Position numbers and translations under genes: made by a program. 64,000 nt of DNA from Arthrobacter hankyongi (GTDB lineage Bacteria; Actinomycetota; Actinomycetes; Actinomycetales; Micrococcaceae): assembly GCF_022012395.1 (NCBI RefSeq), contig NZ_JAKLTQ010000018.1, positions 1-64,000 of the forward strand. The letters run 5' to 3'. Positions 62,340 through 64,000 of the stretch are shown here, in pieces (the stretch's first letter is position 1; each line of letters begins with the position of its first letter). Below the pieces are notes generated by a model. That model was not told the DNA's origin, did not search any database, and worked only from the letters and a program-made list of their open reading frames with translations.

Positions 62340-64000
62340 ATGACAGACATGAACTACGACTACGTCATCGTGGGCGGCGGAAGTGCCGGCTCCGTGCTCG
62401 CCAACCGGCTGAGCGAGTCAGGGACCCGCAGCGTCCTGGTCCTCGAGGCCGGACGCAGCGACTACCCCTGGGATCTCTTCATCCAGATGCCTGCCGCCCT
62501 GACCTTCCCCAGCGGCAACCCCTTCTACGACTGGCGCTACGAGTCCGATCCGGAGCCTTTCATGCACGGCCGCAGGATCGCCCACGCCCGCGGCAAGGTG
62601 CTGGGCGGTTCCAGCTCCATCAACGGCATGATCTTCCAGCGCGGCAATCCGCTCGACTACGAGCGCTGGGGTGCCGACCCGGGCATGGAAAACTGGGACT
62701 TCGCCCACTGCCTGCCCTACTTCAACCGGATGGAAACCGTCCTGGCCGCGGACCCCGACGACGAACTCCGGGGCCACGACGGTCCGCTGGTGCTGGAGCG
62801 CGGACCTGCCACCAACCCCCTGTTCCAGGCCTTCTTCAAGGCGGCCCAGGAGGCCGGATACCCGCTGACCGACGACGTCAACGGCTACCGCCAGGAGGGC
62901 TTCGCCGCCTTCGACCGCAACGTCCACAAGGGCCAGCGGCTCTCGGCCTCCCGCGCCCACCTGCGCCCGAACAGGAACCGCCGCAACCTCACCGTCCTCA
63001 CCCGCGCCCTGGTGACCAAGGTCAACTTCAGGGGCAACGTGGCCACCGGCGTCACCTTCCGCCGCAACGGCAGGACCCACGTCGTCAACGCCGGTGAAGT
63101 CATTCTGTCCGGCGGAGCCATCAACACTCCGCAGCTGCTCCAGCTCAGCGGGGTGGGCGACGCCGGGCACTTGAAGACGCTGGGCATCCGGCCGGTGGTG
63201 GACCTTCCCGGCGTCGGCGAAAACCTGCAGGACCACCTGGAGGTGTACATCCAGCATGCCTGCAGCCAGCCGGTGTCCATGCAGCCGAACCTGGACCTGT
63301 GGCGGTACCCGCTGATCGGCCTGCAGTGGCTCCTCGGGCGCCAGGGCCCGGCGGCCACCAACCACTTCGAAGGCGGTGGCTTCGTCCGGTCCAACGAGGA
63401 CGTCGCCTACCCGAACCTGATGTTCCACTTCCTGCCGGTGGCGGTGCGCTACGACGGACAGAAGGCCGATGCGAAGCACGGCTATCAGGTGCACATCGGC
63501 CCGATGTACTCCGACGCCCGCGGAACCCTGAAGATCAAGTCCACGGATCCGACCGTCCACCCGTCCATGCTGTTCAACTACCTCTCCACCGACCAGGACC
63601 GCCGGGAATGGATCGAAGCCATCCACATCGCGCGGGATATCCTCGGCCAGTCCGCCCTGGCGCCGTTCAACGCCGGCGAGCTGTCCCCGGGACGCGACGT
63701 CCGCACCGACGCCGAGATCCTCGACTGGGTGGCCCGCGACGCCGAGACGGCGCTGCACCCGTCCTGTACCGCGAAGATGGGGCCGGACTCGGACCCGATG
63801 GCCGTGGTGGACCCCTCGGACATGTCGGTCCACGGCACCAGCGGCCTGCGGGTCGTAGATGCCTCGGCGATGCCCTACGTGACCAACGGCAACATCTACG
63901 CCCCGGTCATGATGCTCGCCGAGAAGGCCGCCGACCTGATCGCCGGCCGGACGCCCCTGCCGCCCCTGCATGCCGAGTTCTACCGGCACGGGACCAGCCC
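62340..64000 (+). CDS. betA: GMC oxidoreductase, choline dehydrogenase-like (partial)
   Basis: It runs off the right end of the window after 553 codons. The N-terminal FAD motif is [20 protein letters not shown], then [13 protein letters not shown], the GMC signatures [20 protein letters not shown] and [20 protein letters not shown], and near the end [10 protein letters not shown] with the catalytic His and [20 protein letters not shown]. The features agree with BetA, which oxidises choline to betaine aldehyde. Betaine degradation later gives formaldehyde. The start has GAAGGAGAG, and the upstream region contains two TetR operators. Other GMC substrates are possible. Confidence 0.82.
   Translation, partial: MTDMNYDYVIVGGGSAGSVLANRLSESGTRSVLVLEAGRSDYPWDLFIQMPAALTFPSGNPFYDWRYESDPEPFMHGRRIAHARGKVLGGSSSINGMIFQRGNPLDYERWGADPGMENWDFAHCLPYFNRMETVLAADPDDELRGHDGPLVLERGPATNPLFQAFFKAAQEAGYPLTDDVNGYRQEGFAAFDRNVHKGQRLSASRAHLRPNRNRRNLTVLTRALVTKVNFRGNVATGVTFRRNGRTHVVNAGEVILSGGAINTPQLLQLSGVGDAGHLKTLGIRPVVDLPGVGENLQDHLEVYIQHACSQPVSMQPNLDLWRYPLIGLQWLLGRQGPAATNHFEGGGFVRSNEDVAYPNLMFHFLPVAVRYDGQKADAKHGYQVHIGPMYSDARGTLKIKSTDPTVHPSMLFNYLSTDQDRREWIEAIHIARDILGQSALAPFNAGELSPGRDVRTDAEILDWVARDAETALHPSCTAKMGPDSDPMAVVDPSDMSVHGTSGLRVVDASAMPYVTNGNIYAPVMMLAEKAADLIAGRTPLPPLHAEFYRHGTS

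Noticed and set aside
62418-63989. 523-codon minus-strand frame opposite the choline dehydrogenase-like gene
   Set aside because: Shadow frame; the plus-strand protein has complete GMC motifs.

Overview
The window is high-GC actinobacterial DNA, most likely from a facultatively methylotrophic member of the Arthrobacter group (Micrococcaceae). Pointers are the gene set, frequent GTG starts, the zwf-opcA-gnd arrangement, a long GapB-type GAPDH and a mycothiol-type metallo-hydrolase. The genus is an inference, because the window has no rRNA or tRNA gene. The right edge cuts a choline-dehydrogenase-like gene.

Region 1 (1-10.6 kb) begins with an ACC deaminase. It continues with a divergent catabolic block around a GntR regulator. 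The leftward arm holds two AA_synth (DUF1185) paralogs, an alpha/beta hydrolase, an aldehyde dehydrogenase, a tautomerase, a luciferase-like monooxygenase and a cupin. The rightward arm holds a SnoaL-flavin reductase fusion, an NCS1 permease and an isochorismatase-type amidase. The parts list resembles the Rut pyrimidine pathway, but the substrate is unknown. Region 2 (10.5-13.1 kb) has a C-rich tandem repeat, a 27-bp-stem hairpin, an MFS exporter, a DUF1622 membrane protein and small ORFs.

Region 3 (13.3-57.2 kb) is a ribulose monophosphate (RuMP) island. It holds hxlB-hxlA, zwf-opcA-gnd, a metallo-hydrolase, an FdhF/YdeP-like oxidoreductase, gap-pfkA, pgi, tkt-tal-rpe-rpiB-fba and pyk. Together these cover formaldehyde fixation, regeneration by the FBP aldolase/transaldolase variant, and nearly all of the oxidative cycle; no 6-phosphogluconolactonase is visible. 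hxlB and tkt lie 39 kb apart on opposite strands, yet share a near-identical leader and the same first codons, which suggests common control. The pgi copy is broken by a one-base frameshift.

The middle of the island (16-41 kb) is accessory DNA. It includes IS remnants, a GH15 gene with an in-frame stop, an AmiS/UreI channel, and a cluster with a DmoA/NtaA-type FMN monooxygenase, a small ABM-fold protein, a flavin reductase, a large LuxR ATPase and a stand-alone riboflavin kinase. A plausible reading is that this cluster oxidises a methylated sulfur compound such as dimethyl sulfide and passes formaldehyde to the RuMP enzymes. A conserved, potentially structured leader occurs four times here (about 16.4, 25.2, 27.9 and 34.6 kb). 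It matches no motif I know and is the best candidate for something undescribed. An IS1549/IS1634-type insertion after pfkA is flanked by a 265-bp direct duplication of host DNA.

Region 4 (57.2-64 kb) has a MaoC protein, a LysR regulator and small membrane protein sharing a 37-bp upstream element, a DHFR-like protein, and a TetR regulator followed by two perfect operators and the choline-dehydrogenase-like gene. Oxidative choline breakdown is another source of formaldehyde.
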